This document shows positions 24,462-35,180 of a stretch of DNA of 64,000 nucleotides, piece by piece (position 1 is the stretch's first letter; the number at the start of each line of letters is the position of its first letter). The notes beneath the pieces are model-generated. The model did not search any database. It worked only from the letters and a program-made list of their open reading frames with translations, and had not been told where the DNA came from. The position numbers were made by a program, and so were the translations under genes. Origin of the DNA: Pycnopodia helianthoides (taxonomy: Eukaryota > Echinodermata > Asteroidea > Forcipulatida > Asteriidae); the NCBI GenBank assembly GCA_032158295.1, contig CM063251.1, forward strand, positions 11,261,016-11,325,015, written 5' to 3'.

Positions 24462-24700
24462 CATTAGACTAAAGAAGTACATTAGAGCTTAAACTAAAGA
24501 GATAGCCTACATGTGTACGTTAGAGTTTATACTAAAGAGGTATATTAGACCTTAAACTTAAGAGGTACATTACATTAAACCTTAAACTTAAGAGGTACAT
24601 TAGACCTTAAACTAAAGAGATACATTAGACCTTAAACTAAAGGTACATTAGACCTTAAACTAAAGAGGTACATTAGATCTTAAACTAAAAGAGGTACATT
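24462..24700. repeat. ~25-bp tandem repeat, about 9 units
   Basis: The consensus is ACATTAGACCTTAAACTAAAGAGGT. The units vary between about 22 and 28 bp, with internal changes (AACTTAAGAGG, AAAGGTACATT). It is a diverged minisatellite, distinct from the 21-bp and 24-bp arrays. Confidence 0.92.
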
Positions 24701-25009
24701 GTACATGTACTGTGTATGTAAATGGCATCATACAATGTACATGTACACTAGTTTCACTCATTTTTGCCCTCGTTCCTCTTGCAGAAAGAGATCGCAATTC
24801 TTGTAAAGAACAAAGTTCAAGGCATGTAAACAGCCTCATGTACATTAACACAGTAGCGAAACCAGCACAGCAAAAGGCATCAGTGTATCTTTAGTACATG
24901 GGCCAGTGTGTTCACTACTTACATTATGTAGAGTAGTCACTTGTCCAGTCCCTAGGGATCTTATAGTGGTGTACATTCAATTCAAAACAGTACCCTGGAA
25001 GTACCTGTA

Positions 25010-25185
25010 CAGGCCTTCACGGAATCAACGGAGGCAATCGCCTCTACATGTATGCCCCTTGTATTGACTTTGTGCCATTTAAACCATTCCAACAGAAAAA
25101 TTACAAATTCCTCATAGAGGTGCCCTTTACAAAGGAGAAATTGCATTGGTGCCCTTGCCCTTTCAAGAACGAAGCAACAGGTCTT
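25010..25185 (-). mobile_element. Family D MITE, degraded
   Basis: It begins CAGGCCTTCACGGAATC and ends AAGCAACAGGTC. The interior contains GGTGCCCTTTACAAAGGAG and GGTGCCCTTGCCCTTTC, typical of family D in reverse orientation. Borders are approximate. Confidence 0.75.
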
Positions 25186-26459
25186 CATGTACAGGTACTA
25201 CATGTAGTTATATAATACCACGCACGGAGATCCTTGTCATTTGATTTGTAGAATACGTGTCCATTATTTTGCCATGTATTTACTGCCGCGACACACTACA
25301 TTTTAATACTGGAGTCCAATTGGACGCTTCACAGCGTTGTTCCAAAAAAATTGTTCCCACCTGTTTTTCCAAACAAGGCAAAGTCGTGTCATGGCAGAAA
25401 AGGTTGGTGTCTACATTGAGTTGTCCACATTGTTTAGGAGGTTTTTTTAAAAAGAATTTTCAGAGTGTGGGGTGGGCAAGTTTCCATGTCTATTTTGTGT
25501 TTATTGGGAACAAATTTTTACATACACTGGTGAGTTATAAATATAACACAATATTGAATGCATTCCGTCAGTGCATTGTTGCAGATATAATTATTTGGTG
25601 AAAACTGGCATTTCCATTTCACTCGGTTTTGCCTCACGAAATGGAATTGTCCAGATTTCATTTTGTGATTTCATTCTGTGACAATGCACTCAAAATGCAT
25701 CAAATATTTGTATACTACTATGTACAATGTACGTATGTGTACATAGACCTTATGTTGCAGACACCTCTGACCATTTCTCATCTGCATTCCAAAGGGTCCC
25801 CCCACCCCGTACCATTCATGTTTAAGTAGATGTGACTGCAATTAAACAGTCCAGGGCATGCAGGGTGGCTTTACTCATTATGTTAACTGACTGGACCACC
25901 TGAATGATAAATGAGTTTTGTGCCAAGAGGTCGTAACTCATAAATGACTCCATTAAAAAAAAAAGACTGAAGAAGAAAGAAACGCATCGTTATCTTAATG
26001 CTCTCACTGTGGTGCAGAGGGTATTTTAATGAAAGTGGGCAGCGTGCCACTTTGTGGATGCGTGACAGGAAAGGTTCCGATAATAGGAGGCCCGGATCAA
26101 TACGGCAAATGTGCCTTAAAAGCTCCATGGAAAGATTAAAAAACAATGACTAAATCATCCGTGTACTTGAATGCAAAAAACAGTAGCACTCGGGGAGCGG
26201 GCGTGCACTTTCAAGCTGCAGCACTCAACCAAAATGACGTGTGTGTACATGTTTATTGGAGGAAATTTGGCGTAGGGAAGGCTGCAATTAGTATGGGTAC
26301 TTGGATGTGTAGGCTACTGTGAATGTAACAGGTGTTTTGCTCTGCAGTGGTGAATATTTTTTGTTTATACTCTGCCAGTGGGGAATATTTTTATTAAAAG
26401 GATTAATTAGACACTGTATTGACTATTTTTTAATCATATGGCACAGGTAAAAAAATAAT

Positions 26460-26745
26460 AATAAAAATAGAGTCTGTCCCGAGCCAATATGGCCTATCAG
26501 GCAGGTGTTTGTATCCCGTTTCATTGACATTAAACAACTGAGAATATCTATATTCATCCTAGACAGGATGCAAGTCCATTGCAGGTCACTCCCCAGCTCT
26601 TGCCGGTACCCATTTGTGCTCCTGGGTAGAGAGAAGCAATTATTCTTAGAAAGTTCTTTGCTCAAGGACACAAGTGCCGCAACTGACCTTCTGTAAATTA
26701 GAGAACTTGAGTCCACCGCCCTAGACCGCCCGGCCATGACACTCC
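26460..26745 (-). mobile_element. tRNA-derived SINE (Ser/Leu-like head), minus strand
   Basis: The minus strand begins GGCCGGGCGGTCTAGGGCGG and continues GTGGACTCAAGTTCT, a tRNA-Ser/Leu-like head. It is followed by TTGTGTCCTTGAGCAAAGAA, GCTTCTCTCTACCCAGGAGC and GGACTTGCATCCTGTCTAGG. A second head with the same order is at 31440-31582. It lies 250 bp upstream of the first APC coding exon, inside the preceding intron or promoter region. Confidence 0.82.
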
Positions 26746-26996
26746 ACTGTGTGGTAATGGGTACCCTGAGACAGTCATGTACTTTCCCTTGCCGAATGAA
26801 CTGATTAAAGTCAAGGTTCTCTCCATCTTGTAAAAAAAACCTGGGACGCACTAAGGGAGGGGGAGGGGAAGGGGGACTGGGAGGGAGAGAGGGAGGGCCA
26901 TTGAAAACCTTTTTGGATGCGTATTTTGCAACTTGTTCTCTTTTCTGTATCTTATAGTTTTATTTATTGTGTTTTCTTGTTTTTGTTTCTCCACAG

Positions 26997-27008
26997 ATGT
27001 TTGACTGA
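26997..27008 (+). promoter_or_regulatory. Three-codon upstream ORF (M-F-D-stop) of APC
   Basis: The first three bases of the spliced exon, directly after the CCACAG acceptor, are ATG. They open ATG TTT GAC TGA, which ends one base before the APC start codon at 27010. If this exon is spliced as predicted, every such transcript carries this minimal upstream ORF. Whether it is used depends on the unseen upstream exon that provides its -3 context. Confidence 0.6.
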
Positions 27009-27009
27009 T

Positions 27010-27084
27010 ATGGCAGTATCGTCTTATGACCAGCTACTATTTCAAGTCAATTCTCTAAAGGCTGAAAACTCCCACCTCAAAAGG
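27010..27084 (+). CDS. APC homologue, coding exon 1 (N-terminal coiled coil)
   Basis: This exon encodes the first 25 residues of an adenomatous polyposis coli homologue, a large cytoplasmic scaffold of the beta-catenin destruction complex and of microtubule plus ends. The translation MAVSSYDQLLFQVNSLKAEN continues SHLKR and closely matches the vertebrate start, including the SYDQLL core and the heptad leucines of the N-terminal homodimerisation coiled coil. The acceptor is a long pyrimidine tract ending CCACAG at 26996, giving 13 bases of 5' UTR in this exon. The start has G at -3 and G at +4, a strong context. The donor is AGG|GTCAGT, in phase 0. In vertebrate APC the coding sequence continues without an intron here. 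At least one 5' non-coding exon must lie further upstream. Confidence 0.95.
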
Positions 27085-27644
27085 GTCAGTTTCATTTCGT
27101 TACTTTGAATTTTACATTATCATAGATATGTGTTTTGCTTGACCTGCTACCTGTTTGTAAAAAGTTCTTGCGGTGCAGTTGAGCATGGATTTCCCTCCAC
27201 CAATACACTTTGAAACAGGCCCAAGAATATCCCCACCGCACCCCCCAAAATAGTGTTTTATCATCCCATAACTAACATGTCTGTTTTATAAGAGGGAAGA
27301 CATTTAAACCATATTGTTTTTACTGTAAACATTAAGAGTACGTACATACCTTTTTAAATGTTTTCATGACCGAACAATTTGTTTGTTGTTGATGGGTTAC
27401 AAAAAAATGTATATTCCAAAGACAGTTTGAGAGAGACTCAACATGATTCTCTTGCCGAACCATAACAAATGTCTTGTCAAAGATTGTCTGAATTTCTCTG
27501 GCCTTTTGATCCCCACAATAGTCTCAGGGAAAGAATTCCAAAGTCGGCGACGTACATTTTTTTTTTATTATTAAAAAAGAATGAAGTTACAGAAAACAAA
27601 TACGACTTTATTTGCTGAACGTGAGTTTGGGGTTTTCCATTCAG
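27085..27644 (+). other. APC intron 1 (560 bp)
   Basis: GTCAGT at the left and TTTTCCATTCAG at the right. It contains a T-rich stretch near 27558-27575. No repeat family was recognised in it. Confidence 0.9.
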
Positions 27645-27843
27645 GGTCTGCAGGATAACTCGTGTCAGCTGAGCAAGCTTGAGACGGAAGCCTCCTGCAT
27701 GAAAGATGCCCTCACTCACATCCAGTCCTGTATGCAAGAGGAGGAGGCAGCACATGCAGCAGCAACAGGAACAACAACAGCAGGCACGACCAGATCCATG
27801 GCAACGGTTGGCATGACAACCGGCCTTGATCAGAATTCAAATA
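27645..27843 (+). CDS. APC homologue, coding exon 2 (coiled coil and Ala/Thr-rich segment)
   Basis: This 199-bp exon encodes residues 26-91 plus one base. It opens GLQDNSCQLSKLETEASCMK, matching the vertebrate coiled-coil segment with its LETEAS core, and continues DALTHIQSCMQEEEAAHA. It then becomes Ala/Thr/Gly-rich (AAATGTTTAGTTRSMATVG), where the DNA is a CAG/ACA-like microsatellite. That part has no counterpart in the vertebrate protein and makes the segment about 17 residues longer. The donor is AATA|GTAAGT, leaving one base of the next codon (phase 1). The phase at this exon end equals that of human APC after c.220, but the human intron after codon 45 is absent here because the exon runs straight through that point. 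Confidence 0.95.
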
Positions 27844-29152
27844 GTAAGTGGCGTATTTCTTGGCTAATGAAAAGTAAATCTTAAATATTTAACTTCAGCA
27901 AAGGATCTGTACCTCATTTGACGGGAAACACATTTAAAGGGGACCACTTTGCATTCGTCATCAGTTTTTTCCAACTGTTGTAATTTTGTGTTAAGCACCC
28001 AAAACCATCCAAAAAACGTTTTCAAAATATGAATGAACATGCAGGCTTATTCTGAAAATAGTATTGGTCGATTTTATTTAGTTGAATCAATTGATGTTTT
28101 ATACAAAGAAAAAATAAATCTCTCTAAAATTTCATTAAAGAAATTGATGGGAAAGACAGCTTACTAATTTAAAAAAACAAAAGAATTCTAATCAACTCAA
28201 ATTGATTTAATTCAGACCCCTTGCGCAAAGTGGAAGGCACTTTCTCACATTGCGAATCTACTATTTCCACCATTTTGGGAGTCCATTCCTTTGTGTACGT
28301 TTCGAGTTCCAAAATGGCGGACAGGATAGGCGCGTGTAAGTGTGTTATGCATTGTGCAAGGGGTCGATAGGCCTGCATTTCCATTCACATGTTGAAACAC
28401 TTAAAGGAAAAACTGCCAACATAACGGTAGATAACTGTCATTTCTATGTATAATGTAGAACCTCATGCCGTCTAAGTGATCTCATATTTTGTGTAGCCTC
28501 TTTAACATGGGGTTAAGCTTCACAGTTAATGATCAGCACCCCACCTTCTATAAGTGATCCCTGGGTTAGGCATCTCAAGTTTTTTTTGAGGGGCACTCCC
28601 TGGCAACAGGTCTTTTTTCTGTGAATTATTTCTGACAAACACCCTGTTCTTTCTGAGTAACGTACATGTATACCCTTAGGGGACATGTACACAACTTTTA
28701 TGCAATGTTTTTAAAAATGTTTATGCATGACGGTGAAGCATTGATTTGATTGTGGGTTTTTACTTTAAGTGCATGATTAAGTCAAATACATGTACAGGAG
28801 GGCTTCCAGTTTTGTATAACGATAATTTATGTTCTATCTGGCATCAGTCAGGTTTTCTTCCCAAAGTGTGGCTGTGCCAAGTTAATAGTTAGGTGACTCA
28901 GAAATTTATGGGGGAGCTTAAATGCACATAACTTCCTCCAATGGTTGCCCCAGAGGTTTATTTATCAGACCAGGGAGATGTTTTGAGGGCAGTGTCTATT
29001 TTTAACCCTTTCCTTACTGTCGGGGACCTAAGTAACTTTGACACCTAGCATCCCTTGATACCAACAAATGGTCGTTCACCAGAGCAAGGTGGTAGTTTTT
29101 AACTCGGCTTTTAAAAGAGTCTTGCCTTTTTTCTGTGTGTGTGCACCTACAG
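27844..29152 (+). other. APC intron 2 (1,309 bp)
   Basis: GTAAGT donor. The acceptor tract TTTTTTCTGTGTGTGTGCAC ends CTACAG, with a second CAG immediately downstream. No repeat family was matched and no coding sequence is seen. Confidence 0.9.
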
Positions 29153-29336
29153 CAGGCTACTCCCCTCTAGCATCTCCGCTGTCTCCAGCTACATTTAGAG
29201 CCTACAAACTACACAGTCCACCAAGCATGCATTCATCATCGAGCAGCCTCACGGCCGACACGCCCGGCAGCCCCGCCCAAAACAGGCAGCTGAGAGACCA
29301 TTGTAACAAGCAGATGCAAGAATTGGAAAAAGAGAG
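29153..29336 (+). CDS. APC homologue, coding exon 3 (Ser/Pro-rich linker)
   Basis: This exon encodes a Ser/Pro-rich linker and the start of the second coiled coil. After a codon split across the intron it reads GYSPLASPLSPATFRAYKLH, then SPPSMHSSSSSLTADTPGSP, and ends MQELEKER. The ELEKER end is identical to the vertebrate sequence at the equivalent exon end. Several SP and TP pairs could be proline-directed phosphorylation sites; that is inference. The acceptor is a tandem CAGCAG, so the exon may start at 29153 or 29156. Both keep the frame and differ by one residue (Thr-Gly versus Ser). The donor AGAG|GTAAGA ends in phase 2, as in human APC at c.422. Its length of 184 bp compares with 202 bp in human. 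Confidence 0.93.
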
Positions 29337-29828
29337 GTAAGACGTTGTTTCCATTTTCTCCTTGGTCATCACCGCCATTTAAGCAGCACAAGGAGTTGAT
29401 GTAGTCAATTATAAAATGGCCGGTGTGGTTTCTAGGATTGCCCATCTACAAAACGGTTAAGCGTTTCACCCAATCCGAACTATGAGTCGACCTGTAAAAG
29501 AAGCAGATGTCAACACACTTTCCAGGATTGATTAGGATTAAAAACAGAATTCTACAGACGGTCTTGACAGTCACAAAATCACAAACCACAGTTGTGGAAG
29601 CGTACAAAGCAAAATGTATAATATATTTATAGGGGATTGAAAATAATGTATTACATTTTGTTGGGGGTTAAGATAAGACAGTTCTACCAACAAAAGGGAT
29701 GTCAATCATTCTTCCTGTTCCCCATTTTGTTTTTTGTTTTTTGATCCGCTTTTTTATTAACCGTAAAGGCAGTTTGGAAATGGATTTCAATCTTTTCTTT
29801 TTTAGGTTAACCTGTTAAATGTCCCTTT

Positions 29829-30070
29829 TGGTTTCTCTGGATTTTTCCTGATTTTGGTATTTTCTTCTCAAAACCTCCTTGAGCCTTCTGATTTTCTTGA
29901 AAGAAGTAATACAGTCACTGAAGGGAGAAAGAAATAGTCCACATTGTGTCCATACCTGTAGTTGTGTTATTCTGGTAAGCAGAAATCTCCTGAATTGGAA
30001 CATCTGGGTTGATGCTGGTCTAGAACAAGGGAGAGACCAGCCCTTCAAGCCATTTTTTCCCCAGGATTAC
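29829..30070 (+). repeat. Family H dispersed repeat, copy 1
   Basis: It shares GATTTTTCCTGATTT, TGAGCC..TCTGATTTTCTTGAAAG, CAGTCACTGAAGGG, AGTCCACATTGTGTCC and CTCCTGAATTGGAACATCTG with 34917-35180 and 59168-59455. All three copies have the same orientation and are non-coding. The class is unknown; it could be a SINE body or LINE 3' end. Confidence 0.78.
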
Positions 30071-31439
30071 TCAGCATCGAGAGGCTTCCACTGTTGTTTT
30101 TCAATAGGCTCAATTGAGGTAATTCCTAGTGGACCGAGACTCCAGCCTTGGTTCCGGCCATGGGCCCAATTGGCGTTCGTGTCTCACGGCTGACGTTTTG
30201 CAATTCATGGTGCATGAATTAGGTATTTTCTCGAAAGAGGAACAAAAAATCCCAGTGCTTCAAACAGGATCTTTGTTCTCGTGGCTTCGTTAAGTCATGG
30301 TTTCTTTGTGCCAGCGGTACTCTCGAAGAGAAATTATTCCGGCAATTCCTAGACAGGGTGGAAGTGAGAAAATGGAAGATCCCTGGCTTTAACTGGTTGA
30401 AGACTTTTACACCTATTCAAATGGAGACAGTTTTGGTCAAGACATAAAGGTTAGAGTGTCATGTATTTGTAAAGGCCGGTTGTCTGAATGGATACCTGCT
30501 TACTGTTGTGTACAGCACACATTATGTATAACATGTAATAAGTAAACATGTTCAACATCCCTTTCTACTTCATTATTCCTTTGAAACTTGCCTCTGGAAA
30601 ATTTAGTCAAATGGAGAGTGCTACATTTACATTGTGTGTTTTACCATGCAGTTTTTCATCCTGTGAGTTTTAAGGGTGAAATTTATACAGTGTTTAACAA
30701 AATAGAAAAAGCAACAGAAAGTACATTTTTGTCTACGTGTATTAGTTGTCACTATATTGTCAGTTTCAAATGAATGCTACATGTATGTTGAACTGTAGAT
30801 ACATGTAGGCATACGTGTGCACTTTAGTGAGTGTTTGTACTGTTTAGTCAGCGGTAGCCTCTGGACTAAAGAGGGCAGCCTTCATCATGTCGATCCCTGC
30901 ATGGACGAGGTGATCAGTGATCAGATGTCAGTCAATTAGCATGAATACATGAGGCATGTGCATGTTCATTTACAAGCTTGCATTCATAAGCACACGATTG
31001 GTCTGTCCACGGAGGCAAGAATCTCCATGGTCTGTCCCAACAATGAAAACATGTATTCGCTGGAGATTTTATTTTCAATGTCCTTATAAATAGAAACCTG
31101 CTTCCTAAAGATGCATCATTTAAGGTTGTTTTCCATTTAATAATTATAACAATAATAATAATGATGGTGGCTTCTTACAAAGGCACTCACTTCCATCACT
31201 CAGTGACGTTACGGGCGTTCAAACATTAATTGGTCCAGTATACATGCATGTGTCTCAGGTTAAACTATTAAATTGTAGTTTAATCTGAGATACATGTATG
31301 CATACATACTGGGCCATTTATTTCATTCCTTAAACCATCTCAGCTCCATCTCAGGAGTATACAGCTTGGCTGCCAAGTATGTAGCACACCTAGCTACAAA
31401 CATGTAAGTCAATCACAAGAACATTCTCTGCCCTCAAAT
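30071..31439. other. Intronic stretch, little recognised
   Basis: Bases 31145-31205 (AATAATAATAATGATGGTGG then GGCTTCTTACAAAGGCACTC) resemble the start of a LINE/SINE tail. An imperfect inverted pair, ACTGGGCC / GGTCCAGT with CATGTATGCATACATAC-type filler, lies at 31229-31318. The rest is unremarkable. Confidence 0.4.
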
Positions 31440-31582
31440 GTAAATTTACTCATTTACCCTTGGGTGAAGAGAAGCAATTATAGTTAAGTGTCTTGACTGG
31501 GATTCAAAATCATGTACACCCTGATGACGTAGCCACCAGAACTTGAGTCCGATGCACTAAACCGCTCGGCCACAACAAGCCA
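31440..31582 (-). mobile_element. tRNA-derived SINE (Ser/Leu-like head), copy 2
   Basis: The minus strand begins GTGGCCGAGCGGTTTAGTGC and continues ATCGGACTCAAGTTCTGG, close to a tRNA-Ser/Leu 5' half. It is followed by GGTGTACATGATTTTGAATC, AAGACACTTAAC and TTGCTTCTCTTCACCCAAGG. It is the same family as 26460-26745, with a shorter recognisable body. Confidence 0.8.
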
Positions 31583-31717
31583 TTTAACGCCATAAAACTG
31601 TTGTTGGGTATGTTGTTAGGTAAATACATTGTGAACAAATTAATGAATAATTAACAGGTTTTCCTTTGTCAGCGTTAAGTTGTTATCACAAAGTGGAAAT
31701 GTTTCACTGGATTGTCT

Positions 31718-32092
31718 TTAAAAGGAATAGTCTTAAGGATATAGGATTGGTAAGGAAAAAACATAACTCTTTAATTTTAGTCTGAAAGCTCACTGATTAT
31801 GAAGTTCATACTAGAACAATTTTTTTCTGTTTAATATTTCCCTCTGAAATGAAATCATATTCCAGAAAACTGTATCTGAAAACCATTAAAAAACGCAACA
31901 GCTGTCGGTTAATTAAGGACACTATGTTTACATGCTGCAAATTGTGCATGGTTTTTCACTATTGTCTCCTGATGCACACAATGGGTGAAGCCCAAATTTT
32001 CCCAGGTTTGTTATTTCATGTATATCACACAAAACATGAACACCCTCTACGACTATTTTGTCAGCTCTACCAATTCTGTATAATACCTTTAA
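31718..32092 (+). mobile_element. Family B TTAA MITE
   Basis: TTAA lies at 31718-31721 and 32089-32092. It contains GATATAGGATTGGTAAGG, CTCACTGATTATGAAGTTCA, TTCCCTCTGAAATGAAATCA, CATGGTTTTTCACTATT, CACAAAACATGAACAC and the end CTACCAATTCTGTATAATAC, colinear with 56033-56421. Confidence 0.88.
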
Positions 32093-32414
32093 ATTGAAAC
32101 ATTAAGATACACATGATTATGATATTCATGTACTGTAACCTCCTTGAAAACTGTTGGATTTTTAAAAAGTGGATGTACACTTAAGAAGATGTTCCTTATT
32201 ATAAAATATTGATTAAGCTTAATGTCCACATCATGTACTTGTACATACAGTGTACATGTAAGGTTCAGCATCTACATGGTTTAACCGCTGTTTGACTCCG
32301 GCTCGATGGGAAACACTGTTGGCAACATTTCTGACGGTCGTGGAATTTTTATCAAGAATATTTGTAATGAAAGTACATCTACTCCCCTTAAGAGAGTGGG
32401 GAAAGACGAACCTT

Positions 32415-32451
32415 AAGAGAGAGAGAGAGAGGAGAGAGAGAAAGGGAGAGG
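32415..32451. repeat. (GA)n microsatellite
   Basis: AGAGAGAGAGAGAGAGGAGA-type run with a few interruptions. It is ordinary simple sequence. Confidence 0.95.
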
Positions 32452-32806
32452 AAAAAAGTGGATAATTGGCTCCAGAATTACATCTGGTGGCAATTTTCAA
32501 CTCATTCCTCAGTTACAGCCCAAGAAAAACACTAACAGAGGTTGCTCTTTGGAATTACCTCTTGCTGAACCTATACCCTACTTAAGTATTGATTCGGCTG
32601 GGCTGTGCATTGGCCCTACCCATGTCAAGCCATCACATGGATATGTTATATGACTACGGGCGCTATCCATCATCTATACTTCCCACTGAGCAAGGGGAAT
32701 GGTGTTTTAATGATCGCATATGAGATGCATTTTGTAATGTCGCTTGGGAGTATGGAGGGAGTGTTTTTTCTATGATGGTGAGTTTGATTATATTGTTGTT
32801 GCAGCC

Positions 32807-33181
32807 TGGGCCCAAATTCATAGAGCTGCTTTAAAAGTGGAAATTCTTGACAATCTTCTGTAAGGATACCAGTCACAGATGTGAAACTCTTTTTCTGGCT
32901 GGTAACCCTATTTTGGTAAGCATAGTTTTGCTGTGCTTAGCTGCTTTTTTAGCTTAAGTAGCTCTATGAAGTTGGGCCCAGCATTAAGAGCTGCTTAAGC
33001 AGGAAATATCGCTTTTAAACAATTTACTGCTAAGCAAAACTGAGCAGGATACCAGTCACAGATGGTACATGTACATGTACATGTGACATGGTGTTTTAGC
33101 AGGTAACCACATTTTGGTAAGCATAATATTGTTGTGCTTGGCTACTTTTTGTGCTTTTAGCAGCTCCATGAAATTGGGCCC
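32807..33181 (+). mobile_element. Two tandem family F elements sharing one end
   Basis: Copy one (32807-32980) opens TGGGCCCAAATTCATAGAGC and closes GTAGCTCTATGAAGTTGGGC. Copy two (32974-33181) opens GGGCCCAGCATTAAGAGCTG and closes CAGCTCCATGAAATTGGGCC. Both contain AGGATACCAGTCACAGATG and a TTTTGGTAAGCATA block. The GGGCCCA at 32974-32980 serves as the right end of one and the left end of the other. Confidence 0.88.
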
Positions 33182-33184
33182 AGA

Positions 33185-34916
33185 TTGTTAATAGACTGTT
33201 CATTTCTTGATAATCATCACCATGGCTTGTATTGTTGATTTTTGACTTGATATTTTTTTTCAGTAAACATATCTAAAATATTCTTTGAGAAATTCTTTGA
33301 GCTTTGGTTTGTCCATAGAGAAGATGCAAGTGGGAGCTCCATAATGTACACGTAACTGTAAAGTTGTACAGTAAAATGATTCAAAGCCAACATGAATGAA
33401 ATGTTGTTTCAAGTGCAGTTGTTTGTAGATAAGATCTGAACTCAAACTCTCCATCCAGCCATTGAGGCTCTTTACCTCTCAGGGCACACCCCTCTAGACA
33501 TGGTATGTGTGTGTGGGGGTTCTGCTCAGACTATATACATGTACATGTAGATGTACATGTACATCATGCAAACAACCAATAACCCAGGAATGGTCACATT
33601 GCCTGAAACTCTTCAACCTACTTCTCTGACTGTTTTCACTTTCCCACCGATGGGGCGACAATTCTTGGCTTGTTGGTCTTGCTGCAGTTCTCATCATCAG
33701 ATGTCATATGTTGGGCTCGGGGATGTGTATTTGTGTATTCTGCCAGAAGCCAATTTTGTTTGTGTGTTATTCTTGGGCTTAGCGCAGGGTTCATAGGATC
33801 TGGATGTGTGTATATACACGGAGCGTTGTTTAATGGTTTAAGAAGGAGTGTCCTAAAAACAGATGCTTTTAAAGGTCCTGGGCGAGATTGTTCCGTTTTG
33901 AAGTGGAGTATGAGCAGATTTTCAAATTTGACTGACTGAGCAGTTTAAATTTTTTCCACAGAGAGGTTTAAACTATCTTCAGAAGGGGTCAAGGATAAAC
34001 AAAATAAAATAAAGAAATTAATAGCCCTTAATCCTGACCTCCCCAACCCTTCAAAATCCAACAGCGTTTTTTGTTTGATTCTGTTGGATTGAGGACGGCG
34101 CAAGTAAATTGATTATCTTATGTATTACATAAACTACATTGGATCAGGCATACCATCATAATCAGAGACCGATAGTTTGAGTGTAACATATGAAGTTGGA
34201 TTTTGTTTGAGTGAGGAAGGTTCTTAGTAAATCGCTTGTGGGAGTTACATGTACCGATAAGGTTAATAATTGCATCAATGCATGCAACTTTGTGGAATGA
34301 AAAAGTACTGTGCCAAAAGAAATCTGATAAAATGCTCTTCTTTATTAATTTATTTGTTATTCATTTTATTATGGGGAGAGAGGTACATAATGCAGCAAAC
34401 AAAGCCAAGGAATAGATACATTTGTAATGTAGGTTAGCTTGATAAGCTGTATTTGACGATACAAGCTTTTAGGCAAATGTACCAATCGATGACAGAAAGT
34501 TGTGGGATTCACTTTTCCCGTTTGGCTTCACACATCCTAAGGCAAAGGATCTGTGATGGCTCTAAGAGCATCTCCGTCTTCTACTTGTATTAAACGACTT
34601 TGGGAAAGATTTACTACTGATCTGAGAAATCCTTGCACCCTGTAGGCACACCCTTCAGATTCATTGTCAACCATGTAAACTGACTGACAACCCCCGAGCA
34701 TCTCCTGAGTGGTGATATTGTATTCCTACCTGGAGGGGTGCCTTCTCCAGTTCTCCCTGCCACCCCCCCCATCCCCCCTCATCACCCCCCCTTTCCCCCC
34801 TCTACCTATCACTTTAAGATGTGGAAGTACCGTCTTCTGAACTTGAGGATTATGGAAGACCCGATCGCTTAGTTTGCCTGAGGGTGGTTTCTGAAATCCA
34901 AAATGCTGCGGCATGT
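33185..34916. other. Intronic stretch, nothing recognised
   Basis: C-rich runs lie at 34760-34801 and overlapping short frames at 33494-33939 have no known domain. TACATGTA-type palindromes cluster at 33535-33570. Confidence 0.35.
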
Positions 34917-35180
34917 GATTTCTGAGGATTTTTCCTGATTTCAGGATTTTCTCAATTGAGCCTTCAGATTTTCTTTAAAGAGGAAAAGCAGTCACCGAAG
35001 GGTGTGCAGTCCACTCTGTGTCCGAACTTGTACATGCAGTTTTGTCTTTCTGGTGATGCAACGAGTTGGTAAACCTCCTGAATTGTAAGATCTGAGGCGT
35101 TCCAGGTTCAGAATAAGTGGGAACCTGGGCCAGCGATTCATTATTCAGGAATGTTCACAATTCGTCAAATTTGAACCCTG
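34917..35180 (+). repeat. Family H dispersed repeat, copy 2
   Basis: It begins GATTTCTGAGGATTTTTCCT and ends near TCGTCAAATTTGAACCCTGA. It is colinear with 59168-59455 (GAACTTG..TTTTGTCTTTCTGGTG, GTAAACCTCCTGAATTGTAA), in the same orientation as the other copies. Confidence 0.82.

Noticed and set aside
26423..26851. 142-codon minus-strand frame just upstream of APC
   Set aside because: It is the translation of a tRNA-derived SINE, not a gene.
27846..27884. Open frame continuing past APC coding exon 2
   Set aside because: It passes through a consensus GTAAGT donor, and the next exon continues in the matching phase.
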